Positions 9,006 through 17,725 of a stretch of DNA of 35,720 nt are shown here, in pieces (the first letter of the stretch is position 1; each line of letters starts with the position of its first letter). The translations under genes were made by a program, and so were the position numbers. The stretch is from an uncultured Clostridia bacterium (lineage in GTDB: Bacteria; Bacillota; Clostridia; Christensenellales; Christensenellaceae), in NCBI GenBank assembly GCA_944347775.1, contig CALVMT010000079.1:1-35720 (forward strand), read 5' to 3'. Below the pieces are notes generated by a model. That model was not told the DNA's origin. It did not search any database and saw nothing but the letters and a program-made list of their open reading frames with translations.

Positions 9006-9523
9006 TCTTTCAAATTCATCGGCATCACATTAATGCAGTATTGTTTCCGATATCGTTCATATGCCTTGAATCAACCTTTTTCCACAAAGTACCTTGCTTA
9101 TCTGCATACAGGAGCCTTTAGAAATGATAATAATCATAAAACAATCGGATCTCAGACAGGAAATAGCATCATGCTTCTGTTTTGCAGCATCATGTACAAA
9201 TATATTTTTTCACCACAATCGTTTAAATCAAGAGAAAGTTAACCAAGTAATCTAAATTAAAAAAGAGGATACCCAAAAAAGCAGGTTATCCTTTTTCGCT
9301 TCTCAATCAATTCCGCCAGTTTTCAAATCTTCCAAAGATTTATTCTTTCAACATCTCTCATCAAAAATATCTCTTCCTGGCAAAAAAAACAACTGAATTA
9401 ATGGAATTTGCCGCTGTCACTCCAAAAGGTAGCCAAAATAAATCTTCCCTATTCGTTTCATACTTTTGGGCCCACCTTTTTACTCCATCAAATTTTAATG
9501 GCGTTATTCTCGTTTTACTCGGC
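9006..9523. other. Spacer between YdjG-like operon and kinase gene
   Basis: About 520 nt with no supported gene. Short open frames on both strands show no family resemblance. It contains one likely minus-strand terminator (9260-9295), which would give the kinase mRNA a long 3' untranslated region. Confidence 0.5.
9260..9295 (-). terminator. Probable terminator downstream of the kinase gene
   Basis: Minus-strand stem GGATAACC / GGGTATCC (one mismatch) with a 10-nt loop, followed by TCTTTTTTAA. It lies about 230 nt past the kinase stop. Confidence 0.45.
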
Positions 9524-10399
9524 TTACCCGTTTACATACCAAGAAGGTATTGAATTTTGCATGTTATCATACCAAGACAGCACTTCTTTAGCCTGACTGC
9601 GCATCGTTTCAATCTCGCCTTTTCCGAAAGGGATAGCCCAAGGTAAAGCGGAAAGCATATTGCCAGAAATATAGAGTGTAAGCAGTTTCCAAAATTCTTC
9701 AGGAACGATGTTATCAAAATACCCATTTACCATACCGGATGCAAAAAGTGCAGACTTCTGGGCACACCAGACAATGCGGTTAAATTCCTCCCACGGATCA
9801 CCAAAATCATTACGGTTGAAATCAATGATACAAAGTTTCCCCACTTGATCAATCATCATATTTCCGATATGGTAATCGCCGTGCTGGTAGACCTGCGGGC
9901 GATTTTCGAGCAAATATCGGTTTTCATTTATACAGTCGATAAAAGCCTGCCCGTTCTCATATTTCAAAGGGCATTCAGCATACTTTTGAATCTTATCGTC
10001 CATCTTTCGGTTAAATCTACTCTCCCAATCCTCTTGGGTTAAAGGAGCCCGGATAGAGTGAATTTTGCGCAAGATACGGCCGGCTTCAACACCATATGCA
10101 TACTGCTCCGTATTCGCAAATGTCAAAATCACATCATTTGCATCGACGCCGTCAATCCAAGTTTGAATGGAATACACACCTTCGCCGCAAATGCCAAACT
10201 CAACAGGAAGACACATCGGAACGCCAAGCGCCGCCACCTGTTCCATCATATTAAATTCTGACTGTTTGGCATCATGCTGCGCAATATCTGAAATACGCAG
10301 AAGATACCGTTTACCGTTTTTATCAGTGACACAGTATTTCTTATCCTTTGACCAACCTTTTTCTATTAGTTCTCTTGTTATAAAATGAAATCCTGCCAT
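9524..10399 (-). CDS. APH/choline-kinase-fold phosphotransferase, substrate unknown
   Basis: 291 residues of the aminoglycoside-phosphotransferase superfamily. Visible are a YLLRIS beta strand carrying the ATP lysine region, the catalytic loop YQHGDYHIGNMMI (HGDxHxxN) and the metal-binding IIDFNRNDFGDP. The ATG at 10399 is chosen because GGGAGG sits 6 nt upstream; the longer TTG frame from 10432 runs through the Shine-Dalgarno sequences themselves. Members of this family phosphorylate antibiotics, choline, homoserine, fructosamine and others, and I see nothing that fixes the substrate or implies resistance. It appears monocistronic, followed by a distant terminator. Confidence 0.8.
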   Translation of the reverse strand: MAGFHFITRELIEKGWSKDKKYCVTDKNGKRYLLRISDIAQHDAKQSEFNMMEQVAALGVPMCLPVEFGICGEGVYSIQTWIDGVDANDVILTFANTEQYAYGVEAGRILRKIHSIRAPLTQEDWESRFNRKMDDKIQKYAECPLKYENGQAFIDCINENRYLLENRPQVYQHGDYHIGNMMIDQVGKLCIIDFNRNDFGDPWEEFNRIVWCAQKSALFASGMVNGYFDNIVPEEFWKLLTLYISGNMLSALPWAIPFGKGEIETMRSQAKEVLSWYDNMQNSIPSWYVNG

Positions 10400-10416
10400 C
10401 CTGCACCTCCCGGCAT
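10378..10416 (-). other. Possible 12-codon leader ORF overlapping the kinase start
   Basis: ATG at 10416 has a perfect AGGAGG 4 nt upstream (revcomp of 10421-10426) and encodes MPGGAGWQDFIL, stopping inside the kinase gene in another frame. Its own first codons contain the GGGAGG used by the kinase. The arrangement could couple or attenuate kinase translation. Short length makes chance possible. Confidence 0.25.
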
Positions 10417-10534
10417 TTATCCTCCTAGACAATTTTGTCTTTGTCTTTGCTTTTTATTTATTGTTCTTCCAACATAACTTATTGGTAATGTCGATCATTC
10501 GGTTCCTTCTTTCAAGCGTTTTTCCGTTCGGATT

Positions 10535-10710
10535 TTATATCATGTGTTTTTTGCCATCCAATGCATTGATAGCTAATCCTTTAATCATTTTTATCTCCAC
10601 GCCCACACAACAGTTTTCATCTTTCGCCAACTCCAAATATTTACGAGTATTCAACTCATCTATACCAGGATCTATATAATTTTTTTACCCAATACATCAA
10701 TCAAATTCAT
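10535..10710 (-). pseudogene. Small unrecognised coding relic with one frameshift
   Basis: On the minus strand ATG at 10710 gives MNLIDVLGKK. After adding one base in the A7 run (10680-10686), the frame continues NYIDPGIDELNTRKYLELA and on to a stop at 10535, a protein of about 57 residues. The amino-acid composition looks protein-like, but I recognise no family. It may be a tiny real gene with a homopolymer error, a remnant, or chance. The rest of the 10433-10822 spacer shows nothing I can support. Confidence 0.2.
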
Positions 10711-10822
10711 ATTCAGTTGTATAAAGTCCAATTATAGTTTATTGACAACTACACATTCCTCAAACGTCTTGGCTTCTATCAATAGCGTTATTGTTTCTTT
10801 TTTCTTCTAAAATAGAAATATA

Positions 10823-11845
10823 TCATAAAATTACCATTGCATCTCCAAAACTAAAAAAGCGATAACGTTCCCGCACTGCCGTTCGGTACATGTCCAACAC
10901 CTCATCTTTGCCTACCATTGCTGCGACCAACATAATTAATGTACTTTCTGGCAAATGAAAATTCGTAATCAAAGCATCGACGCACTTAAATTGATAGCCT
11001 GGATAAATAAATATATCCGTCTGTCCACTTTCCGCTCTCACAGTCCCATCAGGCAATGCAACACTTTCCAGTGTTCTTACCGAAGTTGTCCCTACAGCAA
11101 TAATTCTTCCCCCTGCTTTTTTTACGTCGTTAATCTGTTTGGCCGCTTCAGGAGAAACGCTGTAGAACTCACTATGCATTTTATGTTCGCTTATCTCTTC
11201 TACCTTTACCGGGCGGAAAGTACCGAGGCCAACATGTAGCAAAATCGGTATAATTATAATACCCTTCTGTTTAATTTGATCTAAAAGCTGTCGTGTAAAA
11301 TGAAATCCTGCCGTTGGTGCTGCCGCCGATCCATTTATTTTAGCATATACAGTTTGATAACGTTCCTTATCTGGATTCTCTTGATGTATATACGGCGGTA
11401 ACGGTGCCTTTCCATACCGCTCGACAAAATTTTCAAATACACCGTCATAACAAAAGCGAAGAATAGCAATGCCATCTTCTTTCTTTTCTTGTACCTTACA
11501 AGAAAAATCCTCACCAAACTCAATTATTGTTCCTTCGCGAACTCTCTTTGCCGGACGAATTAACGCTTCCCAATCGTCCTTATTTTGTCTTTTTAAAAGC
11601 AAGCATTCAATATTAGCCGTCCCTCCCGCTTTTTTCCCAATCAAACGTACCGGCAATACACGCGTTTCATTGATTACCAGTGCGTCACCAGGATGCAAAT
11701 ATTCCAAAATATCGCGAAAAATTCGATGCGACAGGCTTTTTGTCTTTCGATCATATACCATAAGCCTTGAAGAGTCGCGTGGCTCTATCGGCGTTTGCGC
11801 AATCAATTCTTCAGGCAAATCATAGTAAAAATCACTTGTTTTCAT
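10823..11845 (-). CDS. queA: S-adenosylmethionine:tRNA ribosyltransferase-isomerase
   Basis: Transfers and isomerises the ribosyl part of S-adenosylmethionine onto preQ1-tRNA to form epoxyqueuosine. The 340-residue protein has the family start [19 protein letters not shown], then [15 protein letters not shown], the [12 protein letters not shown] motif, [10 protein letters not shown] and the C-terminal [15 protein letters not shown]. The true start is ATG at 11845; the longer frame begins with an unlikely TTG. The first 14 nt overlap the end of ruvB, so the two are translationally close. It is the last gene of the ruvC-ruvA-ruvB-queA unit, a common Bacillota arrangement. Confidence 0.96.
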   Translation of the reverse strand: MKTSDFYYDLPEELIAQTPIEPRDSSRLMVYDRKTKSLSHRIFRDILEYLHPGDALVINETRVLPVRLIGKKAGGTANIECLLLKRQNKDDWEALIRPAKRVREGTIIEFGEDFSCKVQEKKEDGIAILRFCYDGVFENFVERYGKAPLPPYIHQENPDKERYQTVYAKINGSAAAPTAGFHFTRQLLDQIKQKGIIIIPILLHVGLGTFRPVKVEEISEHKMHSEFYSVSPEAAKQINDVKKAGGRIIAVGTTSVRTLESVALPDGTVRAESGQTDIFIYPGYQFKCVDALITNFHLPESTLIMLVAAMVGKDEVLDMYRTAVRERYRFFSFGDAMVIL

Positions 11846-12914
11846 TTGTATTTTGTATATCCTTTTTTTCTTCAAATAATTTTAATTGCTTAGCATCAGC
11901 TTCCTGCCGATGATATGGAATTCCTAAATGACGATAAGCCGCTTCCGTTGCAATTCGTCCGCGCGGAGTACGCATTAAAAATCCATTTTGCATAAGAAAG
12001 GGTTCATAAACATCTTCTATTGTGGCCGGTTCTTCTCCGGTAGCCGCAGCTAAAGTATCCAGTCCGACCGGACCGCCTTTAAAAATATTTACCATTGTCA
12101 AAAGCACATTGCGGTCTACGCCGTCCAATCCCATAGCGTCTACTTCCAGCATCCGAAGCGCAGCATCAGCTACCTCTTGCGTAATAACGCCACCCGCCTG
12201 AATTTCCGCATAATCTCTTACTCGCCGTAAAAGGCGGTTTGCAATACGTGGTGTCCCTCGTGAACGTCGTGCAATCTCTTTGGCCCCTAAAGGGTCAATT
12301 TGAATTCCTAAAATTGAAGCTGAACGGTTTACAATGATCTCCAAATCTTCAGGTTGATATAATTCCAAACGATTAATAATTCCAAAACGGTCGCGCAATG
12401 GATTGGTGAGCATGCCTGCTCGTGTTGTCGCACCAACCAATGTAAACTTTGGCAAATCAACTCTAAGCGAACGCGCGCTTGGCCCTTTTCCAATAATAAT
12501 ATCCAGCGCATAATCCTCCATTGCCGGATATAATACCTCCTCAACACTTGCATTCAACCGGTGAATTTCATCAATAAACAAAACGTCCCCTTCATTTAAA
12601 TTGGTAAGCAGCGCTGCTAGATCTCCTGGGCGTTCAATAGCAGGCCCGGATGTAATCCGAATATTTACTCCCATTTCATTTGCAATAATATGAGAAAGGG
12701 TAGTTTTGCCAAGTCCCGGCGGTCCATACAACAAAACATGATCCAATGCCTCTCCTCTCGCTTTCGCCGCTTCAATAAAAATGCGCATCTTCTCTTTTAC
12801 TTTATTCTGACCAATGTATTCTTCTAATACACGCGGACGCAATCGTGTTTCGACTACAGACTCATTTTCCTGAGCATAGCCCGAAACTATCCTGCTTTCC
12901 ATATTATCTTCCAT
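11832..12914 (-). CDS. ruvB: Holliday junction branch-migration ATPase RuvB
   Basis: Hexameric AAA+ motor that works with RuvA to migrate Holliday junctions. The 360-residue product shows [12 protein letters not shown], Walker [10 protein letters not shown], Walker [10 protein letters not shown], sensor 1 VGATTRAG, the arginine-finger region PLRDRFGI and the C-terminal winged-helix segment [13 protein letters not shown]. The start is ATG at 12914, with GGGAGG 7 nt upstream; the extra frame to a TTG at 12932 runs over this site. It begins 14 nt after the ruvA stop and overlaps queA by 14 nt. Confidence 0.97.
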   Translation of the reverse strand: MEDNMESRIVSGYAQENESVVETRLRPRVLEEYIGQNKVKEKMRIFIEAAKARGEALDHVLLYGPPGLGKTTLSHIIANEMGVNIRITSGPAIERPGDLAALLTNLNEGDVLFIDEIHRLNASVEEVLYPAMEDYALDIIIGKGPSARSLRVDLPKFTLVGATTRAGMLTNPLRDRFGIINRLELYQPEDLEIIVNRSASILGIQIDPLGAKEIARRSRGTPRIANRLLRRVRDYAEIQAGGVITQEVADAALRMLEVDAMGLDGVDRNVLLTMVNIFKGGPVGLDTLAAATGEEPATIEDVYEPFLMQNGFLMRTPRGRIATEAAYRHLGIPYHRQEADAKQLKLFEEKKDIQNTNENK

Positions 12915-12928
12915 CGTTTCCCTCCCTC

Positions 12929-13519
12929 TCAACGCACATCTAAACGCCTAAGAGCCAATAAAACCAACTCTTCTGCACTATCTGCCAATGCTGCTACACT
13001 ACGGACAGCTGCAGCTGCTTCGGCTTTTTGATAGCCCAAATTTATTAAAGCTTCCGCAGCCTCTTGCAAAGCATTCGCTGGTGTATCAGATGTATTTTGC
13101 GCATTTCCCCATGCTGCTCCTATATCCAGTTTATCCTTCAATTCTAAAACAATCCGCTCTGAAGTCTTTTTTCCGATTCCACTTACCTTACTAAAGGCAC
13201 CTGTATCTCCCGAAAATACAGCTCTCGCCACTTCATCCGAATTCATCTGCGAAAGAATAGCTAACCCTGCCTTTGGGCCAATTCCCGAAATGCCAATCAG
13301 ACGTTCAAACATTTTTTTATCTGCTTCGCTTTCAAATCCATATAAAGAGAGCTCAGCTTCCCGTACAATTAAATGCGTATACAACATTACCTGTTCCCCT
13401 ACAGGAGCCGTATTTAAAAAGCGCCTAGGCACAAATATTTTATACCCTATCCCTCCGCATTCTACTATCGCATAGTTTTCCATAGCGGAATAAAGGGTTC
13501 CCTTGAAAAATGCATACAT
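12929..13519 (-). CDS. ruvA: Holliday junction DNA-binding protein RuvA
   Basis: 196 residues. An OB-fold N-terminus starts MYAFFKGTL, followed by two helix-hairpin-helix motifs ([16 protein letters not shown] and [20 protein letters not shown]) and a C-terminal RuvB-binding domain ([13 protein letters not shown]). The ATG at 13519 is preferred over the in-frame GTG at 13531 because the AGGGGTGG ribosome site lies 8 nt before the ATG and abuts the GTG. It sits 14 nt after ruvC. Confidence 0.96.
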   Translation of the reverse strand: MYAFFKGTLYSAMENYAIVECGGIGYKIFVPRRFLNTAPVGEQVMLYTHLIVREAELSLYGFESEADKKMFERLIGISGIGPKAGLAILSQMNSDEVARAVFSGDTGAFSKVSGIGKKTSERIVLELKDKLDIGAAWGNAQNTSDTPANALQEAAEALINLGYQKAEAAAAVRSVAALADSAEELVLLALRRLDVR

Positions 13520-13533
13520 TTGCTTGTCCACCC

Positions 13534-14025
13534 CTAATATTTTCTTGTATTCCGATAGTTAATCGTCTGCGCATGACAAATCGCTACGGCTACCGCATCA
13601 GCCGCATCATCCGGTTTCGGAATATCCTGCAAATTTAAACTCACTTTTACCATCTGCTGTATTTGCCGCTTTTCCGCTCGCCCATATCCTGTAACTGCCT
13701 GTTTTACTTGCAGAGGCGTATACTCATAAAGGCGACGATTTATCCGATAAGCTGCCATCAGGCAAACACCTCTGGCCTGTGCTACATCAATAGCTGTCTT
13801 TGCATTATTATGGAAAAACAGCTCTTCAAAAGCAACTTCATCAGGCTGAAAACGTTCCATCAATTTTACTATACCTTCAAACAGGATATCCAGCCTTTCG
13901 GGAAGCTTCATTTTTGCTGGCGTATAAACCGCACCATAGTCAATCAATTTCATATGAAATCCATCGTATTCAATTACACCATACCCTACAATGGCGATTC
14001 CCGGGTCAATTCCTAAAATAATCAA
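13534..14025 (-). CDS. ruvC: Holliday junction resolvase RuvC
   Basis: Endonuclease that cuts Holliday junctions symmetrically. The 163-residue protein keeps the RNase H-like active site: Asp7 in ILGIDPG, the Glu of VAFEELFF, and the C-terminal acidic pair in KPDDAADAVAVAICH. QVKQAVTGYGRAEKRQIQ is also typical. The start is TTG at 14025 with AGGAAAG upstream; the nearby ATG is out of frame. It is the first gene of the ruvCAB-queA operon, about 30 nt after a near-consensus promoter start. Confidence 0.96.
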   Translation of the reverse strand: MIILGIDPGIAIVGYGVIEYDGFHMKLIDYGAVYTPAKMKLPERLDILFEGIVKLMERFQPDEVAFEELFFHNNAKTAIDVAQARGVCLMAAYRINRRLYEYTPLQVKQAVTGYGRAEKRQIQQMVKVSLNLQDIPKPDDAADAVAVAICHAQTINYRNTRKY

Positions 14026-14062
14026 ACTGCATCTTTCCTATTATACAATATTTATCAACTAA

Positions 14063-14091
14063 ACTATATAGAATTCACGGATTTCTGTCAA
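14063..14091 (-). promoter_or_regulatory. Strong sigma-A promoter of ruvC-ruvA-ruvB-queA
   Basis: Perfect TTGACA (revcomp of 14086-14091), an exactly 17-nt spacer and TATAGT (revcomp of 14063-14068). The predicted start is near 14056. I saw no SOS box (CGAACNNNNGTTCG-type) overlapping it, so LexA control is not evident. Confidence 0.75.
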
Positions 14092-14161
14092 ATTCTGTTT
14101 TTATCTTTACCTATAAGGTTTATTATAAAAATAATGAACTAAAAAAATGTGAGGTAAATTG

Positions 14162-14764
14162 ATGTCTGAATTTATTCAAGCAATCGCGAACTTTACTACA
14201 GGTACGACCATTGCCGTCTATGCATTTATTTTTATCGGCAAAATTGTTGAAGTTACTTTGGGAACTCTTTCAACTGTGCTGATTAATAAAGGAATCCGCC
14301 TGCCTGGTATTTTGGTCGGCATTATTGAATATGTCCTATGGTTGCTTATTACAACTTCTGTAATGATCGGTTATAAAGATGACCCTATTAAGATTCTTTT
14401 CCTCGTTTCTGCCTCTGCCATCGGTAAATATCTTGGTATGAGACTAGATGAACGCCTGGCATTTGGTCTATGTTCCATTTCGGTTTTTCTTCCTTCAGGA
14501 GAAGAATCCCTTGCGCTTGCCAATTTTTTACGCGATAACGGTTTTGGACTGACTATTCTTGATGGCCATGGTATTGACGACAGCAAAAAATATGTTCTTA
14601 TGTTAACATTAAAACGTAAGCGTTCCAAAGAGGTTATCAAACTGATTAACGGATTTACTGAAAACGCAGTGATTACTGTGTCTCAAGTTACTTCCTTTAT
14701 TGGAGGATATCTCAATAAAAGCACAGCCAAAAATCCTTCTTTATGGGAAAATCGGAACAAATAA
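14162..14764 (+). CDS. UPF0316 / DUF2179-type membrane protein (YebE-like)
   Basis: 200 residues with N-terminal membrane segments (about 18-38, 45-65 and 72-90), then a soluble C-terminal domain containing LRDNGFGLTILDGHGIDDSKKYVLMLTLKRK. This is the DUF5698 plus DUF2179 architecture of B. subtilis YebE/UPF0316. ATG at 14162 is preferred over the TTG at 14159 because GAGG lies 7 nt upstream. It is transcribed divergently from ruvC and ends in a strong terminator. Function unknown; other DUF2179 proteins are thought to bind small ligands through this domain. Confidence 0.82.
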   Translation: MSEFIQAIANFTTGTTIAVYAFIFIGKIVEVTLGTLSTVLINKGIRLPGILVGIIEYVLWLLITTSVMIGYKDDPIKILFLVSASAIGKYLGMRLDERLAFGLCSISVFLPSGEESLALANFLRDNGFGLTILDGHGIDDSKKYVLMLTLKRKRSKEVIKLINGFTENAVITVSQVTSFIGGYLNKSTAKNPSLWENRNK

Positions 14765-14790
14765 GGCGATATTTATCGCCTTTTTTTATT
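14763..14790 (+). terminator. Intrinsic terminator of the UPF0316 gene
   Basis: Stem AAGGCGAT / ATCGCCTT with a 4-nt loop starts at the stop codon and is followed by TTTTTATTTTTT. Confidence 0.85.
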
Positions 14791-14807
14791 TTTTCCGACA
14801 AATTTTA

Positions 14808-14836
14808 TTGACTGTACGCAGCTAATATGTTCTAAT
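14808..14836 (+). promoter_or_regulatory. Promoter of the IMP dehydrogenase gene
   Basis: TTGACT (14808-14813), a 17-nt spacer, then TCTAAT (14831-14836). Each hexamer is one mismatch from consensus. The leader of about 70 nt shows no purine-riboswitch hallmarks. Confidence 0.6.
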
Positions 14837-14913
14837 TAATTAATACAGTATTTTGTACAATAATCATGATATTTTCCTGACGATATTATTTTTAGTAAAG
14901 GAGTGTTTCTTTC

Positions 14914-16416
14914 ATGGCATTTTATTATGACGAACCTTCTCATACTTTTGGCGAGTATTTGCTCATTCCGGGTTATTCTTCACAATATTGTATCCCGTCT
15001 AATGTCAGCTTAAAAACACCATTAGTCAAATTTAAAAAAGGGGAGGAATCAAAACTTTCTCTTAATATTCCATTGACCTCTGCTATTATGCAAGCAGTTT
15101 CCGACGATAACATGGCAATTGCGTTAGCAAAAGAGGGCGGCCTCTCTTTTATCTATGTTTCTCAGCCTATTGAAGAACAGGCAAAAATGGTCGCTCGCGT
15201 AAAAAGTTATAAAGCCGGTTTTGTTGTGAGCGATTCCAACTTACGCCCAACCGATACACTCGCTGATGTATTGGCTCTTAAACAAAAGTTTGGGCATTCA
15301 ACAATGGCAGTTACTGCCGACGGCTCTCCTACAGGCAAACTTTTAGGCCTTGTAACAAGTAGAGATTATCGTATTTCACGCATGGATCCCAGCGCAAAGG
15401 TTATTGATTTTATGACACCTTTTGAAAAACTGATTTGCGCACATGAAAGTACTTCGCTTAAAGAAGCCAACGATATTATTTGGGATCATAAGCTCAACGC
15501 TTTACCTTTAATTGACAATGATCAAAACCTTAAGTATTTTGTATTTCGCAAAGACTACGATAGCCATAAAACAAACACATTAGAATTATTGGATTCCTCT
15601 AAGCGCTATATGGTAGGCGCAGGAGTAAATACAAGGGATTATAAAGAGCGTATTCCTGCTCTGATAGAAGCAGGGGCTGATATCCTATGTATTGACTCGT
15701 CCGAAGGATATTCTGAGTGGCAAAAAAGAGTACTGGACTATGTGCGTGAAAATTATGGAGATTCCGTAAAGATAGGTGCAGGAAATGTTGTTGACGGTGA
15801 TGGATTTCGTTTTCTTGCCGAAGCGGGCGCTGACTTAGTTAAAATCGGCATAGGCGGAGGATCTATTTGCATTACCCGCGAACAAAAGGGAATAGGCCGC
15901 GGCCAAGCTACTGCTGTCATTGAAGTAGCTAAAGAACGTGATAAATATTTTAAAGAAACCGGAATTTATATTCCGCTTTGTTCCGATGGTGGTATTGTTC
16001 ACGATTATCATATGACATTAGCTTTAGCGATGGGGGCTGATTTCTTAATGCTCGGGCGGTACTTCTCACGCTTTGATGAAAGCCCTACCAATCGTGTTGT
16101 AATTAATGGCCAGTATATGAAAGAATATTGGGGAGAAGGATCCAATAGAGCCCGGAATTTCCAGCGCTATGATAACGGAGAAAACCAGAGTATGACTTTC
16201 GAAGAAGGAGTAGACTCCTATGTACCTTATGCAGGAAGCTTAAAAGATAACGTTGGGCTTTCCATCAAAAAAATTACATCAACAATGTGTAATGTGGGTG
16301 CAATCACTATTCCTGAACTACAGCAAAAAGCTCGTATAACTTTAGTTTCCTCTACCAGCATAGTTGAGGGCGGTGCCCATGATGTCTTGTTGAAAAATAG
16401 CTCTCAAATCAAATAA
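14914..16416 (+). CDS. guaB: IMP dehydrogenase, Tritrichomonas-like subtype
   Basis: Oxidises IMP to XMP with NAD, the committed step of GMP synthesis. In the 500-residue product the catalytic loop is [13 protein letters not shown] with Cys319. The flap dyad is Arg418-Tyr419 in [13 protein letters not shown], and two CBS-type segments lie at about residues 100-225. Recalled from memory, the T. foetus enzyme shares MAxYYxEPxHTFxEYLLIPG, SAIMQx[28 protein letters not shown] and EGGAHDV, with the same residue numbers for Cys319, Arg418 and Tyr419. The usual bacterial GuaB has GPGSxCTTR and a different flap. AAAGGAG lies 10 nt before the ATG. Monocistronic, with its own promoter and terminator. 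Confidence 0.93.
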   Translation: MAFYYDEPSHTFGEYLLIPGYSSQYCIPSNVSLKTPLVKFKKGEESKLSLNIPLTSAIMQAVSDDNMAIALAKEGGLSFIYVSQPIEEQAKMVARVKSYKAGFVVSDSNLRPTDTLADVLALKQKFGHSTMAVTADGSPTGKLLGLVTSRDYRISRMDPSAKVIDFMTPFEKLICAHESTSLKEANDIIWDHKLNALPLIDNDQNLKYFVFRKDYDSHKTNTLELLDSSKRYMVGAGVNTRDYKERIPALIEAGADILCIDSSEGYSEWQKRVLDYVRENYGDSVKIGAGNVVDGDGFRFLAEAGADLVKIGIGGGSICITREQKGIGRGQATAVIEVAKERDKYFKETGIYIPLCSDGGIVHDYHMTLALAMGADFLMLGRYFSRFDESPTNRVVINGQYMKEYWGEGSNRARNFQRYDNGENQSMTFEEGVDSYVPYAGSLKDNVGLSIKKITSTMCNVGAITIPELQQKARITLVSSTSIVEGGAHDVLLKNSSQIK

Positions 16417-16427
16417 ATTTTTCGTTT

Positions 16428-16458
16428 ACGCCGGTCTTTAAATCCGGCGTTTTTTTAT
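16428..16458 (+). terminator. Intrinsic terminator of guaB
   Basis: ACGCCGG (16428-16434) pairs with CCGGCGT (16444-16450) around a 9-nt loop, followed by a T-run. Confidence 0.85.
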
Positions 16459-16460
16459 TT

Positions 16461-16765
16461 ATACAAAAAAATAAAAATAAGTTTAAGTTGATATAATTTT
16501 GTCAAATCAGCTACTCATTTACTCATTTTCCCCGATTCTTGTACTGACAAAAATTAATTAAGTATCTTAAATAATACGCATTATGTCAAATAAAATATTA
16601 AAAACATATAAGTATAAAAAATGCTATACAAAATTTACATCAATTTCCAATATTTAAGCAGTTTAAATGTATCCATTCTAATATAATTACATAATTAAAG
16701 ATAAAATGTTCAGCTTTTTATCCCCTTTTCTGATTATAAGTGTTTCCCAATAACATTTTATTCGT
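16461..16765. other. AT-rich spacer, nothing recognised
   Basis: About 300 nt after the guaB terminator, very AT-rich, with no open frame or repeat I can support. Confidence 0.5.
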
Positions 16766-16829
16766 ATATAAAAAACGGTCTAGATATAACGTTATTTCAA
16801 AAATCAAAAGCAATATCTAAACCGTTTTT
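16766..16829 (-). terminator. Terminator downstream of the DUF4870-like gene
   Basis: Long imperfect hairpin. AAAAACGGT-c-TAGATAT (about 16771-16787) pairs with ATATCTA-ACCGTTTTT (16813-16829), and on the minus strand it is followed by ACGGTTTTTTATA. It lies about 115 nt beyond the stop codon of the small membrane protein. Confidence 0.55.
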
Positions 16830-16942
16830 CCTATTCTTGCGCTATCGCCATTCAAATAATTTTTCTTACTACTACATACATACGAATGTAGCGGAAATAA
16901 ATCATATAAAATTATTTCTAAGTTAAAAATAACCTTTTGTTA

Positions 16943-17311
16943 TCAATAATTAATAATTTTAATCTTACAAATTAGTGGCAATTCAACAGCCTTACCTTGG
17001 AACGCATTAACTAAGCCAATAATTGCAACAACCAAAAGTGCCACACCAAAAATCGTATATAAAACACTGGAAATAAGAACAAAACGCCACCATATCAAAG
17101 TTAGAAAAATATTAATAATACTGATCGCCACCATACCAACGATACACGCCAGTAATAAAACAAGAGCTTGATTTGCATGAAATTTTCCAAATCTAGATTC
17201 CGGAGCAACAACTAATGGTAAGAAAAAAAGTATGCCAAAATAGGATAATCCTGCAACTAGCTTATTTTTTTCAATATCATCTGATGCAAATTGATTTGTA
17301 ATGTCGTTCAT
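16943..17311 (-). CDS. Small DUF4870-like membrane protein
   Basis: 122 residues with hydrophobic stretches at about 22-36, 48-70 and 77-102. The pattern FGILFFLPLVVAPESRFGKFHANQALVLL (a short loop before an amphipathic FHANQ motif) is typical of DUF4870/TIC20-like small bacterial membrane proteins. The ATG start has AGGTGG 9 nt upstream. It is a single gene between AT-rich spacers. Function unknown. Confidence 0.7.
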   Translation of the reverse strand: MNDITNQFASDDIEKNKLVAGLSYFGILFFLPLVVAPESRFGKFHANQALVLLLACIVGMVAISIINIFLTLIWWRFVLISSVLYTIFGVALLVVAIIGLVNAFQGKAVELPLICKIKIINY

Positions 17312-17662
17312 ATAAAATTTCCACCTTTTTTAATATTTGCATTATCATTATAATCAAAACCTTTTAAAGCCGCAATAGATTTTCTTATTTTTTCTGATAA
17401 AACAAAAAAGTTTGTGAAAAACATATTTTTTACAAAATCATCAAATGAGTATAAATGATTTTTTATAGCATTCTACACTTATTTAAAAGGTAAATACAAA
17501 AAAATTACATTATAAAATATTGATGCACAAACAAGATTTCTATTCCCCATTTGCATTTTATATTATACATACTGTCAATCTCTTTTTTGATCTGCATCCT
17601 TTTTATCTATAAACAGTACGCTTTAAAACATAGGAATCTTCTCTTTTTATATTCTAGCATAT
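17312..17662. other. AT-rich spacer without supported gene
   Basis: About 350 nt upstream of the DUF4870-like gene and past the end of the binding-protein gene. I see only homopolymer runs and no gene; it presumably holds the small membrane gene's promoter, which I could not place convincingly. Confidence 0.4.
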
Positions 17663-17700
17663 AAAAAAGAGCGAGATCTCAATATGAAATCTCTCCCTTG
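17663..17700 (-). terminator. Terminator of the sugar-binding protein gene
   Basis: Minus-strand GGGAGAGAT...ATCTCGCTC forms an imperfect stem and is followed by TTTTTTATAT, about 25 nt after the stop codon. Confidence 0.65.
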
Positions 17701-17725
17701 TTCTATACAACAAGTACTTCGATTA

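Noticed and set aside
9524-10399. Aminoglycoside resistance gene
   Set aside because: Only the general APH kinase motifs are present; nothing indicates an antibiotic substrate.
14843-14913. Purine riboswitch in the guaB leader
   Set aside because: About 70 nt, AT-rich, without the conserved three-way-junction loops.
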